The notes: generated by a model not told the origin, from the letters alone. 9,127 nt of DNA from JBCDCU01 sp039180865 (GCA_039180865.1 JBCDCZ010000179.1:1-9127), one strand, 5' to 3'. Positions 1-6,471 are shown, counted from the first letter of the stretch. Numbers and translations are program-made.

Positions 1-280
1 GAAGAAACGTCATTTCAAGCGGCGGTTCGTAACGCCGGAAAACCTCAACCGCATCGCGCGCGTCTTGAAGGCCGGTGCGCCGTTCTATTTTGCTTCCGAT
101 ATCGATAGCTATGTCTCTTGGACATTGGAGCACATGGCAAATCATTCAGCGTTTGAATGGACAGATGGCGACCTCGAAGCCGCCCGTAATCCCTATCCGG
201 GCTGGCCGGGAACGCGGTACGAGGAAAAAGCTATTAAGGCAGGACGCATTCCGCACTATCTGACCTTTCGAAGGCGCTAA
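1..280 (+). CDS. trmB: TrmB, tRNA (guanine-N7)-methyltransferase, C-terminal part
   Basis: The reading frame is open from base 2 and ends at TAA 278-280, giving about 92 C-terminal residues; the start lies outside the window. TrmB uses S-adenosylmethionine to methylate N7 of guanine 46 in the variable loop of tRNAs, in the cytoplasm. The visible part begins KKRHFKRRFV (the family's KxRHxKRR motif), then has ENLNRIARVLK, the FASDID segment of the methyltransferase fold, and the C-terminal signature PGWPGTRYEEKA followed by YLTFRRR at the very end. These are typical alphaproteobacterial TrmB blocks, and the end is intact. The gene faces the hypothetical gene at 568-1116 convergently. No clear intrinsic terminator follows the stop. 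Identification rests on remembered family motifs and is very likely right. Confidence 0.95.
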   Translation, partial: KKRHFKRRFVTPENLNRIARVLKAGAPFYFASDIDSYVSWTLEHMANHSAFEWTDGDLEAARNPYPGWPGTRYEEKAIKAGRIPHYLTFRRR

Positions 281-302
281 AGAATCCGAGAATCCAAAGG
301 AT

Positions 303-556
303 GTAAGGTATGAGCAGGGATGTAGTCATCCAACGAGAGAGCTTCTGGCGACATGCGTAGAGGCCTAAATCACTGCGGAAACGATCTTTTAGTCAACCAA
401 GAAAGGCGTAAGTCGCAAAGGTGTATCGTGAGCCGGAGGCCAATGAACGTGAGGGCAAGCAGAGAGTCTGTCTAGTCAGTTTCTCTGTAGATAAGGTAGT
501 GAATGCTGCTGCGCACAGGGAACCCAATTGTATCGCTTCATGTTTACGGAACTTAA
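303..556 (+). mobile_element. Structured non-coding stretch, possible group II intron remnant
   Basis: No convincing gene lies between the convergent stops at 280 and 568. The stretch looks like folded RNA. GGATG (318-322) and CATCC (327-331) form a perfect 5-bp hairpin with a 4-base loop. GTGAA plus GC near 501-508 can pair with GC plus TTCAT near 536-542 around a bulge, with GGG/CCC complementarity inside that loop. The text around 395-460 (AAAGGCGTAAGTCGC, GGAGGCCAATGAACGTGAGG) and 520-556 (GGGAACCCAATTGTATCGC, TTTACGGAAC) resembles, from memory, domain I of bacterial group II introns just upstream of the reverse transcriptase gene. No intron 5' end (GTGYG), no reverse transcriptase and no domain V hairpin is visible, so if this is an intron it is only an internal fragment. 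Other explanations are a different decayed element or chance structure. Confidence 0.3.
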
Positions 557-567
557 CTTAATCAAGC

Positions 568-1116
568 TCATTTTATTTTCTTCCCACGAATTAGTCTATA
601 AGTAAAAAGTCCATTTCCAAAACTACTACCAACAATAAATTCAGTTTCTTCGGATTCAAATCGAAATTTAGCGAATTGATATCTAATTTTTACAGGAATA
701 AATCCATTTTCTTCAAAAACATTAAACACAAAAGGATTGTTGTAATGAAAGCTTAAGCCATTTCCAATTGAAAAGTCGCATGATCTTTTTGGTTTGTTTG
801 GTTTGCTTGGAAGAAATTCAGAGCTTCTTATTCGGATATTGTCACCGCGCCACTTAGCTTTCCGAAAAAATCTCACTTTTTTGGTTCGATTACCGAAAAG
901 AAACTTCGTGTCGATATAACCTCTAGTGTCAAATTGGTTCTCATCGACGGGACCACGTTCGAGGACATAATTGATGCACTGTGAGACTAGGAACCGAATT
1001 TCTTGTTTAGTTTCAAGCGGTAATACATCCAATAGTCTCTCATTTGCGTGAGAATTTCCCGCGAACAATACCGAAAGACTGATGAATATTGACAAGGAGC
1101 AAATGCGATACTTCAT
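568..1116 (-). CDS. Hypothetical secreted or periplasmic protein, 182 aa
   Basis: I do not recognise this protein. It runs from ATG (1114-1116) to TGA (568-570). The N-terminus is a classical signal peptide: MKYR, a hydrophobic core at about residues 7-20, and an SHA|NE cleavage site after residue 24, so the product should be exported. The mature part of about 158 residues has no further membrane segment. It is rich in Phe, Arg and Lys, with basic stretches around 78-90 and 101-112, and carries two cysteines (C47 and C113) that could form one disulphide. The C-terminus is basic (LIRGKKIK). Base composition is clearly more AT-rich than in all other genes here, with many ttt, aaa and att codons, which suggests recent acquisition. 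Only a weak Shine-Dalgarno (AGAG) precedes the ATG; a TATAGT -10-like hexamer lies at 1145-1150. The reading frame is probably real because it is long, AT-rich and has a coherent signal peptide; its function is unknown. Confidence 0.7.
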   Translation of the reverse strand: MKYRICSLSIFISLSVLFAGNSHANERLLDVLPLETKQEIRFLVSQCINYVLERGPVDENQFDTRGYIDTKFLFGNRTKKVRFFRKAKWRGDNIRIRSSEFLPSKPNKPKRSCDFSIGNGLSFHYNNPFVFNVFEENGFIPVKIRYQFAKFRFESEETEFIVGSSFGNGLFTYRLIRGKKIK

Positions 1117-1427
1117 TGAGTACTCTGTAAGGTTAATTTGTAATACTATAAGGATTTACGAGTAAGCGACTGTCCGCGATATGTCGAATGAAATGCCCGT
1201 CGAAACGACGCCGGGTCACCGATTTAGTATCATTGTGTCGAATTCCACACAGTTGGCTGCAACCGCAGCTTTGGATGGTGCTCAATACGTTCAAAAGCGC
1301 TTAGTGCTCTGGTTCGACTGAAGTCGGAACTTCTTTTGGATTTCTGAAAATTGTCCACCCAAGCGGGTCGTATGACTGTCCGGCAATACGCGCTAAGCTG
1401 TTAGGTTGTGGTCAATGAAGAAGAACT
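1117..1427. other. Intergenic stretch between hypothetical gene and tRNA-Met 3' end
   Basis: I see no gene in these 311 bases. The left edge holds the likely promoter of the hypothetical gene on the minus strand: TATAGT at 1145-1150, with only a poor -35 (CGGACA, 1171-1176, 20 bp away). Small palindromes are present: CGTCG-AAA-CGACG (1198-1210), TGTGT-N8-ACACA (1234-1251) and GAAGT-CGGA-ACTTC followed by TTTT (1320-1337). None has an obvious gene to serve. No direct repeat of the tRNA 3' end was found here, and no clear intrinsic terminator follows the tRNA on its own strand. Confidence 0.5.
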
Positions 1428-1504
1428 TGGTAGCGGGAGAGGGACTTGAACCCCCGACACGCGGATTATGATTCCGCTGCTCTAACCACCTGAGCTACCC
1501 CGCC
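1428..1504 (-). tRNA. tRNA-Met (anticodon CAT)
   Basis: The minus strand reads as a complete 77-nt cloverleaf. The acceptor stem is GGCGGGG paired with TCCCGCT (with G-U pairs at its two ends), the D stem is GCTC/GAGC, and the anticodon stem is GCGGA/TCCGC around the loop ATCATAA, which gives anticodon CAT. The T stem is GGGGG/CCCTC around TTCAAGT, and the gene encodes discriminator A plus CCA. There is no C1-A72 mismatch, so this is not the initiator. The sequence matches the alphaproteobacterial elongator tRNA-Met type from memory. A lysidine-modified tRNA-Ile2 also has a CAT anticodon in DNA, but its usual acceptor and anticodon stems differ. The 3' end faces the AT-rich foreign-looking region. 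Confidence 0.95.
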
Positions 1505-1547
1505 ATACCAAGAGGCATCCAGTTCTGATCTGTCTGGAAGTGAGCGC

Positions 1548-1576
1548 TTATAATGGGCGGCGACTGTTGATGTCAA
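1548..1576 (-). promoter_or_regulatory. Promoter of the tRNA-Met gene
   Basis: On the minus strand there is a perfect -35 TTGACA (1571-1576), a 17-bp spacer and -10 TTATAA (1548-1553). The predicted start near 1541 gives a leader of roughly 37 nt before the mature tRNA 5' end at 1504, to be removed by RNase P. The -35 box begins only 5 bases beyond the mak stop codon, so the tRNA has its own strong housekeeping promoter besides any read-through from mnmA-mak. Confidence 0.75.
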
Positions 1577-1580
1577 CCAT

Positions 1581-2516
1581 TTAACGTGCTTCGCGCTTTC
1601 CTGTTTTAACCGGTTGGGCAGTGTCGCTGGCCCAGAGGAATGCGGCCCCTCTGACACCCGAACTGTCACCATGGCTTGCTTTCACAATGGGTGTATCGCA
1701 CCGGTCCGAAAACACATAGGCACCAAGCTTCCGAGGGACGTCATTGTAAAGCGCATCGATATTCGACATGCCACCGCCAAGAACGATCATGTCGGGATCG
1801 ATCAGATTAACGAGCGTTGATAGACCGCGGGCGAGCCGGTCAACATAAGCTTCGTAGCACGCGGTTGCGATATCGCCGCCGCCTTCAAGAATATCCTGCA
1901 CGCTTGACGCACTCGGAAAGCCAAGCCGCGTTTCATAGTCACGCTGAAAGCCCGTGCCCGATATATAGGTTTCCAGGCAGCCGCGTCTGCCACACCAGCA
2001 GGCATTGCCCGGATATTCTTCGGCCGTCATGAAGGGGAGCGGCGTGTGGCCGAATTCGCCAGCTATCGCGTGCCGCCCGGTGAGCGCCCGGCCTGATATC
2101 GCGATACCGGAACCACAGCCGGTTCCGATAATAACACCGACGACGACATCGGCGCCTTCAGCCGCACCATCTTGTGCTTCTGAAACCGCGAAGCAATTGG
2201 CATCATTTTCGATTCTGACTGTTCGGCCGATGGCCTGTTCAAGGTCCCGTTTAAGCGGCTTACCATTGAGCCAGACGGAGTTTGCGTTCTTGACGAGCCC
2301 GGTCGCTGGTGAGACCGCACCCGGTATGCCGAGACCGATGGTCCCGGTTTGCCCGGTTTCTTGTTCCGCGGCATTCACAAGATCACGGACGGTTTCGATG
2401 CACGCGTGATAGTCATTCCGCGGCGTCGTCGCACGGCGCCGCAGCAATGTGTCACCGGATTGCGATAACGCAATGATTTCGATCTTGGTGCCGCCCCAGT
2501 CGATCCCGATCAGCAT
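1581..2516 (-). CDS. mak: Mak-type fructokinase, ROK family sugar kinase
   Basis: A cytoplasmic ATP-dependent sugar kinase of 311 aa, most like E. coli Mak, which phosphorylates fructose (and mannose) to the 6-phosphate. The N-terminal phosphate-binding motif is IDWGGTK (5-11). GLGIPGAVSP lies at 61-70 and the sugar-contacting segment NANSVWLNG at 77-85. IENDANC at 102-108 holds the catalytic Asp105. The adenosine motif GTGCGSG is at 131-137 and GEFGH at 153-157. The ROK zinc site is His157 with Cys173, Cys175 and Cys180 in the CWCGRRGC motif. ISGTGF (185-190), VLGGGMSN (245-252) and HGDSSGVRGAA (282-292) closely match Mak as remembered. A short charged tail of about 15 residues follows the usual end. 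The ATG is 4 bases past the mnmA stop, with no strong Shine-Dalgarno, so translation may depend on mnmA. The exact sugar is inferred by similarity; another hexose is possible. Confidence 0.9.
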   Translation of the reverse strand: MLIGIDWGGTKIEIIALSQSGDTLLRRRATTPRNDYHACIETVRDLVNAAEQETGQTGTIGLGIPGAVSPATGLVKNANSVWLNGKPLKRDLEQAIGRTVRIENDANCFAVSEAQDGAAEGADVVVGVIIGTGCGSGIAISGRALTGRHAIAGEFGHTPLPFMTAEEYPGNACWCGRRGCLETYISGTGFQRDYETRLGFPSASSVQDILEGGGDIATACYEAYVDRLARGLSTLVNLIDPDMIVLGGGMSNIDALYNDVPRKLGAYVFSDRCDTPIVKASHGDSSGVRGAAFLWASDTAQPVKTGKREAR

Positions 2517-2520
2517 CGCA

Positions 2521-3708
2521 TCAGGCTGGCATTGAAATCAGGGTCGTCATCTGGCGTTCGATACCGGGCAGCTTCTCCGCTTGTTCGATAAAGCCACCGC
2601 CCAAGACACGGGTGTCGGGTTCAGCGTTTTCATAAAACACACAGGCCTGGCCGGGTGAAACGCCTGCTTCACCGTCCAATAGGACGATTTGAATCCCCTC
2701 ATCATCGCTATAGAGCGATGCCGCCGCCGGAGGGCGGGTTGAACGCACTTTGACGAAAAGCTCAAGGGGATCGTCCTTACTGTACGCTTTGATCGGACGA
2801 TCTCCGAGCCAGTTCACATCGCGCAGATGGATTGTGCGTGTGATCAGGGCCTCCTGCGGTCCGACAATAACTCGGTTGGTCGGCGGGTCGAGTTTGACCA
2901 CATAGAGCGGTTCACCGAGCGCAACGCCAAGACCGCGTCGCTGGCCGATCGTGTAGTGGATGATCCCGTCATGCTTGCCAAGGATGCGGCCATCGAGATG
3001 AACAATGTCACCTTTTTCCGCGGCTTCCGGGCGCAGTTTTAGGATGACATCCGCATAGCGCCCATTTGGAACAAAGCAGATATCCTGGCTGTCCGGTTTG
3101 TCGGCAACCAGAAGTCCGAAGCGTTCTGCAGCCGCACGGGTTTCGTCTTTCGTGAGATCGCCAAGTGGGAAACGGAGAAAGTCGATCTGTTCCTGGGTCG
3201 TTGCAAACAGGAAATAGCTCTGGTCGCGGCCCTCGTCGCGTGGCCGAAAGAGACCATATCGCCCCTGTTCCTGGTCCACGCACCGCGAACGAATATAGTG
3301 ACCGGTCGCCAGAACATCCGCATCGAGATCCTTCGCCGTGGCGAGGAGATCCTTGAACTTCACGGTCTGGTTGCACGAGATGCAAGGAACCGGCGTTTCC
3401 CCTTTCAGGTAACTGTCGGCAAAGGCGTCAATGACGCTGTCGCGAAAGCGGCTCTCATAGTCGAGGACATAATGCGGAATATCGAGGCGCTCTGCGACGC
3501 GGCGGGCATCGTGGATATCCTGACCGGCACAGCAGGCACCCTTTTTCTGGAGGGCGGCGCCGTAGTCGTAGAGCTGCAGGGTTATGCCGATGACGTCATA
3601 CCCCGCCTCATGCATCATTGCCGCAACGACAGATGAATCGACACCGCCCGACATGGCAACAACCACACGGGTATCTTTCGGTGCTTTATTGATTCCGAGG
3701 GTATTCAT
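2521..3708 (-). CDS. mnmA: MnmA, tRNA-specific 2-thiouridylase
   Basis: MnmA makes 2-thiouridine at wobble position 34 of tRNA-Lys, -Glu and -Gln, using ATP to adenylate the uridine and persulphide sulphur relayed from cysteine desulphurase. The protein has 395 aa, within the usual range. The PP-loop SGGVDSS lies at 20-26. The catalytic cysteines are in the PCISCNQTVKF block (Cys112 as nucleophile, Cys109 beside it) and in DICFVP (Cys211). ATGHYIR (134-140), RDQSYFLF (161-168), GQRRGLG (255-261) and the C-terminal beta-barrel with SPGQACVFY (351-359) are all present. The ATG at 3706-3708 leaves a 13-residue lead before the Rossmann strand; its Shine-Dalgarno is weak. It is the first gene of an apparent mnmA-mak unit and is divergent from the flagellar cluster. 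All key residues are intact. Confidence 0.97.
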   Translation of the reverse strand: MNTLGINKAPKDTRVVVAMSGGVDSSVVAAMMHEAGYDVIGITLQLYDYGAALQKKGACCAGQDIHDARRVAERLDIPHYVLDYESRFRDSVIDAFADSYLKGETPVPCISCNQTVKFKDLLATAKDLDADVLATGHYIRSRCVDQEQGRYGLFRPRDEGRDQSYFLFATTQEQIDFLRFPLGDLTKDETRAAAERFGLLVADKPDSQDICFVPNGRYADVILKLRPEAAEKGDIVHLDGRILGKHDGIIHYTIGQRRGLGVALGEPLYVVKLDPPTNRVIVGPQEALITRTIHLRDVNWLGDRPIKAYSKDDPLELFVKVRSTRPPAAASLYSDDEGIQIVLLDGEAGVSPGQACVFYENAEPDTRVLGGGFIEQAEKLPGIERQMTTLISMPA

Positions 3709-3807
3709 TGCCGTTCAATTCCAGTCTGCCAAAGTCGGAATGCCTGTTGATCACTCACGATTGTGCTTGAAATGGCGCCCATCGTCCCGAATTACAAGAT
3801 TGCGCGG

Positions 3808-3836
3808 GTTTTAGGTCTGAAGCGCTCCCGGGTCAA
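3808..3836 (-). promoter_or_regulatory. Probable promoter of mnmA-mak
   Basis: On the minus strand, TTGACC (3831-3836) is followed after exactly 17 bp by TAAAAC (3808-3813). A start near 3801 would leave a leader of about 90 nt before the mnmA ATG. The -35 has five of six consensus bases and the -10 is moderate. It is the best housekeeping-type match I found upstream of mnmA, but other sites cannot be excluded. Confidence 0.45.
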
Positions 3837-3986
3837 CAAATCCAATGGTTGGCGAGATGAACGCAACCGGCCAGAATTGCCGATTGGGCAAGAATTTCCC
3901 GGCAATGCCGCACCAGGTCATTTGAGTTTAGCGCCTGCCTTTCGAAATAAGCTTGTTTTTACTTGCTTTTTTGGAATGAAGAAAAC

Positions 3987-4001
3987 TGGTCTCCTCCTTG
4001 C
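3987..4001 (+). promoter_or_regulatory. Sigma-54-like -24/-12 element before fliK
   Basis: TGG (3987-3989) and TTGC (3998-4001) are spaced as in the -24/-12 consensus TGGCACG-N4-TTGC: ten bases lie between the invariant GG and GC. The middle CACG part is not matched. In Caulobacter, hook and other later flagellar genes are read by sigma-54 RNA polymerase with FlbD, so a site about 115 bases before the fliK start is plausible. I could not identify the enhancer sites (ftr elements) that should accompany it. This is a motif match only. Confidence 0.35.
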
Positions 4002-4115
4002 ATCGTGTTTGCTGGTAATGCGGCCCTAACCCCGGAAGACAAGACCGAAACCCGATTGAGGGATGGAGGTCAGCACTTTGACGGGCACCCGCCGCGATGA
4101 TGGGACCCAGTATAC

Positions 4116-5672
4116 GTGACGGATATCGTCGGCCTTATAGCTCCTGCCCCCGCGCTTGCAATCCAAAGCGCGCCGGGCGCCTCTGTCGACCAGTCAGGCC
4201 CTTTGTCCGGCCTGTCTGCAGATACCGGTGCGTCCGATTTCGACTTTGGGGAAGACAACAGCCTTTTCTCGGCTCTGATCGATCAGGCCCTGGGGCAAGA
4301 ACCTGAAACAGGCGAAGACCTTGTAGAAGAGCTGTTTGCGCAGCGCGCAGAGATCACGACCCAGCTTGACGTTGCATTTTTCGAGGCGCTTCAGGGTAGG
4401 TCCATCGACACGCTTGTTACGCCGCAACCGGCAGATGCCGAAGCTCTAAATGCCCTTGAAGAGACCGTGTCGGGTGATGTTACACCGACCGTCGGGCCGG
4501 AGACTGGACTTCCTCTGGTTCCGGGACTTTTCGCCAGCCCTGTTGAGGGACAAACAACCGTCTCTGCAGCACCTGAAGCAACACGCAATGCCCAGGTGCC
4601 TTTTTCGCCCGCTGACCTTGCCCAACCACTTCAAACAAGAAACCTTGCAGGGGCTGAGGGTGACGCAATTCTGACGGGTAATGCCGGAAGCGACGATCTC
4701 TTCCCGGCTCTAAATGACGGCGCGGAGCTTCAAAATACACTGGTCTCATCACGTGGGACCGATCCAGGGTCAGCGCGTCCCGTCATTCCTCCAGCTCTTG
4801 CCGGCATCAACGGCTCTGCGCAAGCGCAAAGCCCTGCTGGCGCCTTCACTGATCCGGCCATCGTTGCTCAACGCACGAGCGATCAGGCGCAGGCTGCTGT
4901 TAGCAGTGTTGATCCATTCTTCCAGCGCTTCACGCAAGCGTCTCAGTCAGAGACAGCATTTGTTACTGGTCAGGGAACAAGCCCGGCGATTGACGGCCTG
5001 GCTGAGCAATTGGGTCAGCAGACAACTGGTGGTCAGGGCCAACACCAGGGAAATGCCCAACAGCTGGCGGCCCTTTTCAACCCGGCACAGGCCGATCAAG
5101 CTCGGACTCAATTGCAGCCGTCATCTCAGCAGGCGCAATCCAATCCTTCATTCCAGCTTGCCTCTTCCGCATTCGCCAATGAGACACTCCCGTCACTCAC
5201 CGCGCAGATCTCAAAGAATGTTGCAGGCGGTCTTGATCAGTTTCGTATCCAGCTTAATCCCGTCGATCTTGGACGCGTCGATGTTCGGCTCACCAATCTT
5301 GAGGACGGTTCGGTGAATGCCAGGATCGTGGTCGAGAGACCGGAAACGCTCGACCTGTTTAATCGCGATCTTCGCGCATTGGAGCGAACTCTCCAGCAGT
5401 CGGGACTCAAGCTTTCGCCTGACGGGATCGATCTGTCGTTGGCAGACAACGGAAGCAGCCCCGACAAGGGAGCAAACGCTTTTAACAATGAAGCGGGACA
5501 GGATGGCGGGAGCCGTCAGGGCAACGACACAGCACCGGATGATGGTGTCGAGGCGCCTCTGAGAGCGGCAGACCAACTCCTCGTTAACGACCTCGACGTT
5601 GCCGTTGGCAACGGCGTGGTTGAAACCGTTTATGCACGGATCCTTCCGGGCCAGCTTGATATTCATGTCTAG
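4116..5672 (+). CDS. fliK: FliK, flagellar hook-length control protein
   Basis: FliK is exported by the flagellar type III apparatus, measures hook length and, through its C-terminal domain acting on FlhB, switches export from hook to filament subunits. This 518-aa protein has a low-complexity Ala/Pro/Gln/Ser-rich body (about 1-350), including a Gln-rich linker at 296-345, typical of the disordered ruler part. The conserved Flg_hook domain follows at about 357-443, with the signature FRIQLNPVDLGRVDVRL (376-392), then VVERPETLDLF (405-415) and a leucine-rich helix around 418-432. A disordered Gly/Asp/Asn-rich tail ends the protein. An in-frame TGA at 4098-4100 limits the start; GTG 4116 is the first start codon after it. 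The Shine-Dalgarno there is poor, and TTG at 4203 (residue 30) is a less likely alternative. flgD follows 27 bases on, probably in the same transcript. Confidence 0.88.
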   Translation: MTDIVGLIAPAPALAIQSAPGASVDQSGPLSGLSADTGASDFDFGEDNSLFSALIDQALGQEPETGEDLVEELFAQRAEITTQLDVAFFEALQGRSIDTLVTPQPADAEALNALEETVSGDVTPTVGPETGLPLVPGLFASPVEGQTTVSAAPEATRNAQVPFSPADLAQPLQTRNLAGAEGDAILTGNAGSDDLFPALNDGAELQNTLVSSRGTDPGSARPVIPPALAGINGSAQAQSPAGAFTDPAIVAQRTSDQAQAAVSSVDPFFQRFTQASQSETAFVTGQGTSPAIDGLAEQLGQQTTGGQGQHQGNAQQLAALFNPAQADQARTQLQPSSQQAQSNPSFQLASSAFANETLPSLTAQISKNVAGGLDQFRIQLNPVDLGRVDVRLTNLEDGSVNARIVVERPETLDLFNRDLRALERTLQQSGLKLSPDGIDLSLADNGSSPDKGANAFNNEAGQDGGSRQGNDTAPDDGVEAPLRAADQLLVNDLDVAVGNGVVETVYARILPGQLDIHV

Positions 5673-5699
5673 GGGCGCAGAGTAAAGGAACGAAACACT

Positions 5700-6404
5700 A
5701 TGACCGATACGATCCAGCAATCGGCCTTTCCCGGCAGCACCTCATCCAACGTCGTCAGCCAGGCGGTTGGCACGGGCGGCTCAGGTGAGCGCACCCAACT
5801 CGTCGAGGACTTTGATACATTTCTGGACCTCCTCGTCACCCAGATCCAGAATCAGGATCCGACCAATCCGGTTGAAACCGAGCAATTCACAAATCAGCTG
5901 GTCCAGTTCTCGGAACTCGAGCAGCAATTGCAATCGAATGATACGCTTGAAACCATCTTGAATACGATCCAGTCCCAGAATGCTGCCAATGTTGTCGGTT
6001 ACATTGGGTCGTCTGTTACCGCGGATGGAGCAACAACAACGCTCAACAACGGTCGAGCGGTGTATAATCTTGATGCCACCGCGGATGTTCCAAGCGCCCA
6101 GATTCAAATTCGCAATCAGTTCGGAACGGTCGTCTTCGAAACGAGCCAACCGCTCCAGCGCGGTCAAAACGAGTTTGTATTTGATGGTGAAGGGCCGAAC
6201 GGGCAGACTTTTAACGATGGCGACGCATTCACAATCACTGTGACAGGTGAAGACAGGGACGGGAACTTCGTGAACATCTCGACAGAGGTCGAAGGGATTG
6301 TGGACGGCGTTGATTTCTCCGGAAGTGTGCCGTCTTTGACGATTGGTTCCGTAAATGTTCCCCTGACGGCTGTAAATTCTGTCAACCGGGCAACCGACTC
6401 TTAA
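5700..6404 (+). CDS. flgD: FlgD, flagellar hook assembly scaffold (hook cap)
   Basis: FlgD caps the growing hook, allows FlgE subunits to insert beneath it, and is shed when the hook is complete. The 234-aa length is usual. The N-terminal export and assembly region contains the family signature DFDTFLDLLVTQIQNQDP (37-54), then NPVETEQFTNQLVQFS (56-71) and a Gln-rich helix with SELEQQL (71-77). The C-terminal part is beta-rich: a tudor/Ig-like hook-capping module about 100-225, with VVGYIGSSV (98-106), FDGEGPNGQTFNDGDAF (161-177) and ITVTGEDRDGN (179-189). There are no cysteines, as is common for exported flagellar rod and hook proteins. An AAAGGAA Shine-Dalgarno (about 5684-5690) precedes the ATG. 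It is co-directional with fliK, 27 bases downstream. In many genomes flgE follows flgD; here sciP does. Confidence 0.94.
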   Translation: MTDTIQQSAFPGSTSSNVVSQAVGTGGSGERTQLVEDFDTFLDLLVTQIQNQDPTNPVETEQFTNQLVQFSELEQQLQSNDTLETILNTIQSQNAANVVGYIGSSVTADGATTTLNNGRAVYNLDATADVPSAQIQIRNQFGTVVFETSQPLQRGQNEFVFDGEGPNGQTFNDGDAFTITVTGEDRDGNFVNISTEVEGIVDGVDFSGSVPSLTIGSVNVPLTAVNSVNRATDS

Positions 6405-6419
6405 TCATCAAATCGCTAA

Positions 6420-6460
6420 ACACCTGGTTTTTCTCACATATGCCGAGTTTTCCGAGGTGT
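6420..6460 (+). repeat. Long imperfect hairpin between flgD and sciP
   Basis: ACACCTGG (6420-6427) pairs with CC-G-AGGTGT (6452-6460), leaving one bulged G. Inside the loop CTC (6433-6435) can pair with GAG (6445-6447) between two T-runs. No T-tract follows the outer stem, so it is not a standard intrinsic terminator. It may stabilise the flgD mRNA 3' end or act as a weak stop for the fliK-flgD transcript; chance is possible. Confidence 0.35.
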
Positions 6461-6471
6461 ATGGGATCGGT

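Larger units (their letters stand above)
3709..4115. other. Divergent control region between mnmA and fliK
   Basis: About 400 bases separate the divergent mnmA and fliK genes. The left half holds the likely mnmA promoter and the right half a sigma-54-like element. An open frame at 3763-4029 (GTG start) gives no recognisable protein and overlaps the mnmA promoter, so I do not call it a gene. Its last 17 codons from ATG 3976 read like a signal peptide (see findings). TTGCC-GATTG-GGCAA near 3880-3895 is a small hairpin without a T-run. Confidence 0.6.

Noticed and set aside
443..475. Tiny frame from ATG 443 (10 codons) in the non-coding stretch
   Set aside because: It stops after ten residues; at most it could be a remnant of an intron-encoded protein start.
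1320..1337. GAAGT-CGGA-ACTTC hairpin plus TTTT as a terminator
   Set aside because: The stem has only 5 A/T-rich pairs and no plus-strand gene lies upstream.
1428..1504. tRNA-Ile2 (lysidine type) instead of tRNA-Met
   Set aside because: Acceptor and anticodon stems fit the alphaproteobacterial elongator tRNA-Met; the Ile2 type usually has a different acceptor stem.
1466..1672. 68-aa minus-strand frame across mak and the tRNA
   Set aside because: It runs into the tRNA gene and out of frame with mak; it is a chance frame.
2005..2409. 134-aa plus-strand frame opposite mak
   Set aside because: It is antisense to a clear ROK kinase with all motifs and is Pro/Ser/Ala-rich, as expected of a GC-rich shadow frame.
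3763..4029. 88-aa open frame on the plus strand from GTG between mnmA and fliK
   Set aside because: It overlaps the predicted mnmA promoter, lacks a ribosome binding site and shows no family motif. Only its last 17 codons look signal-peptide-like, and these are reported as a finding.
4714..5316. 200-aa plus-strand frame inside fliK
   Set aside because: It is rich in Arg, Ser and Leu with no motifs; the overlapping frame carries the Flg_hook domain.
5211..5720. 169-aa minus-strand frame opposite the fliK 3' end
   Set aside because: It is a shadow of the most conserved part of fliK, with no recognisable product.
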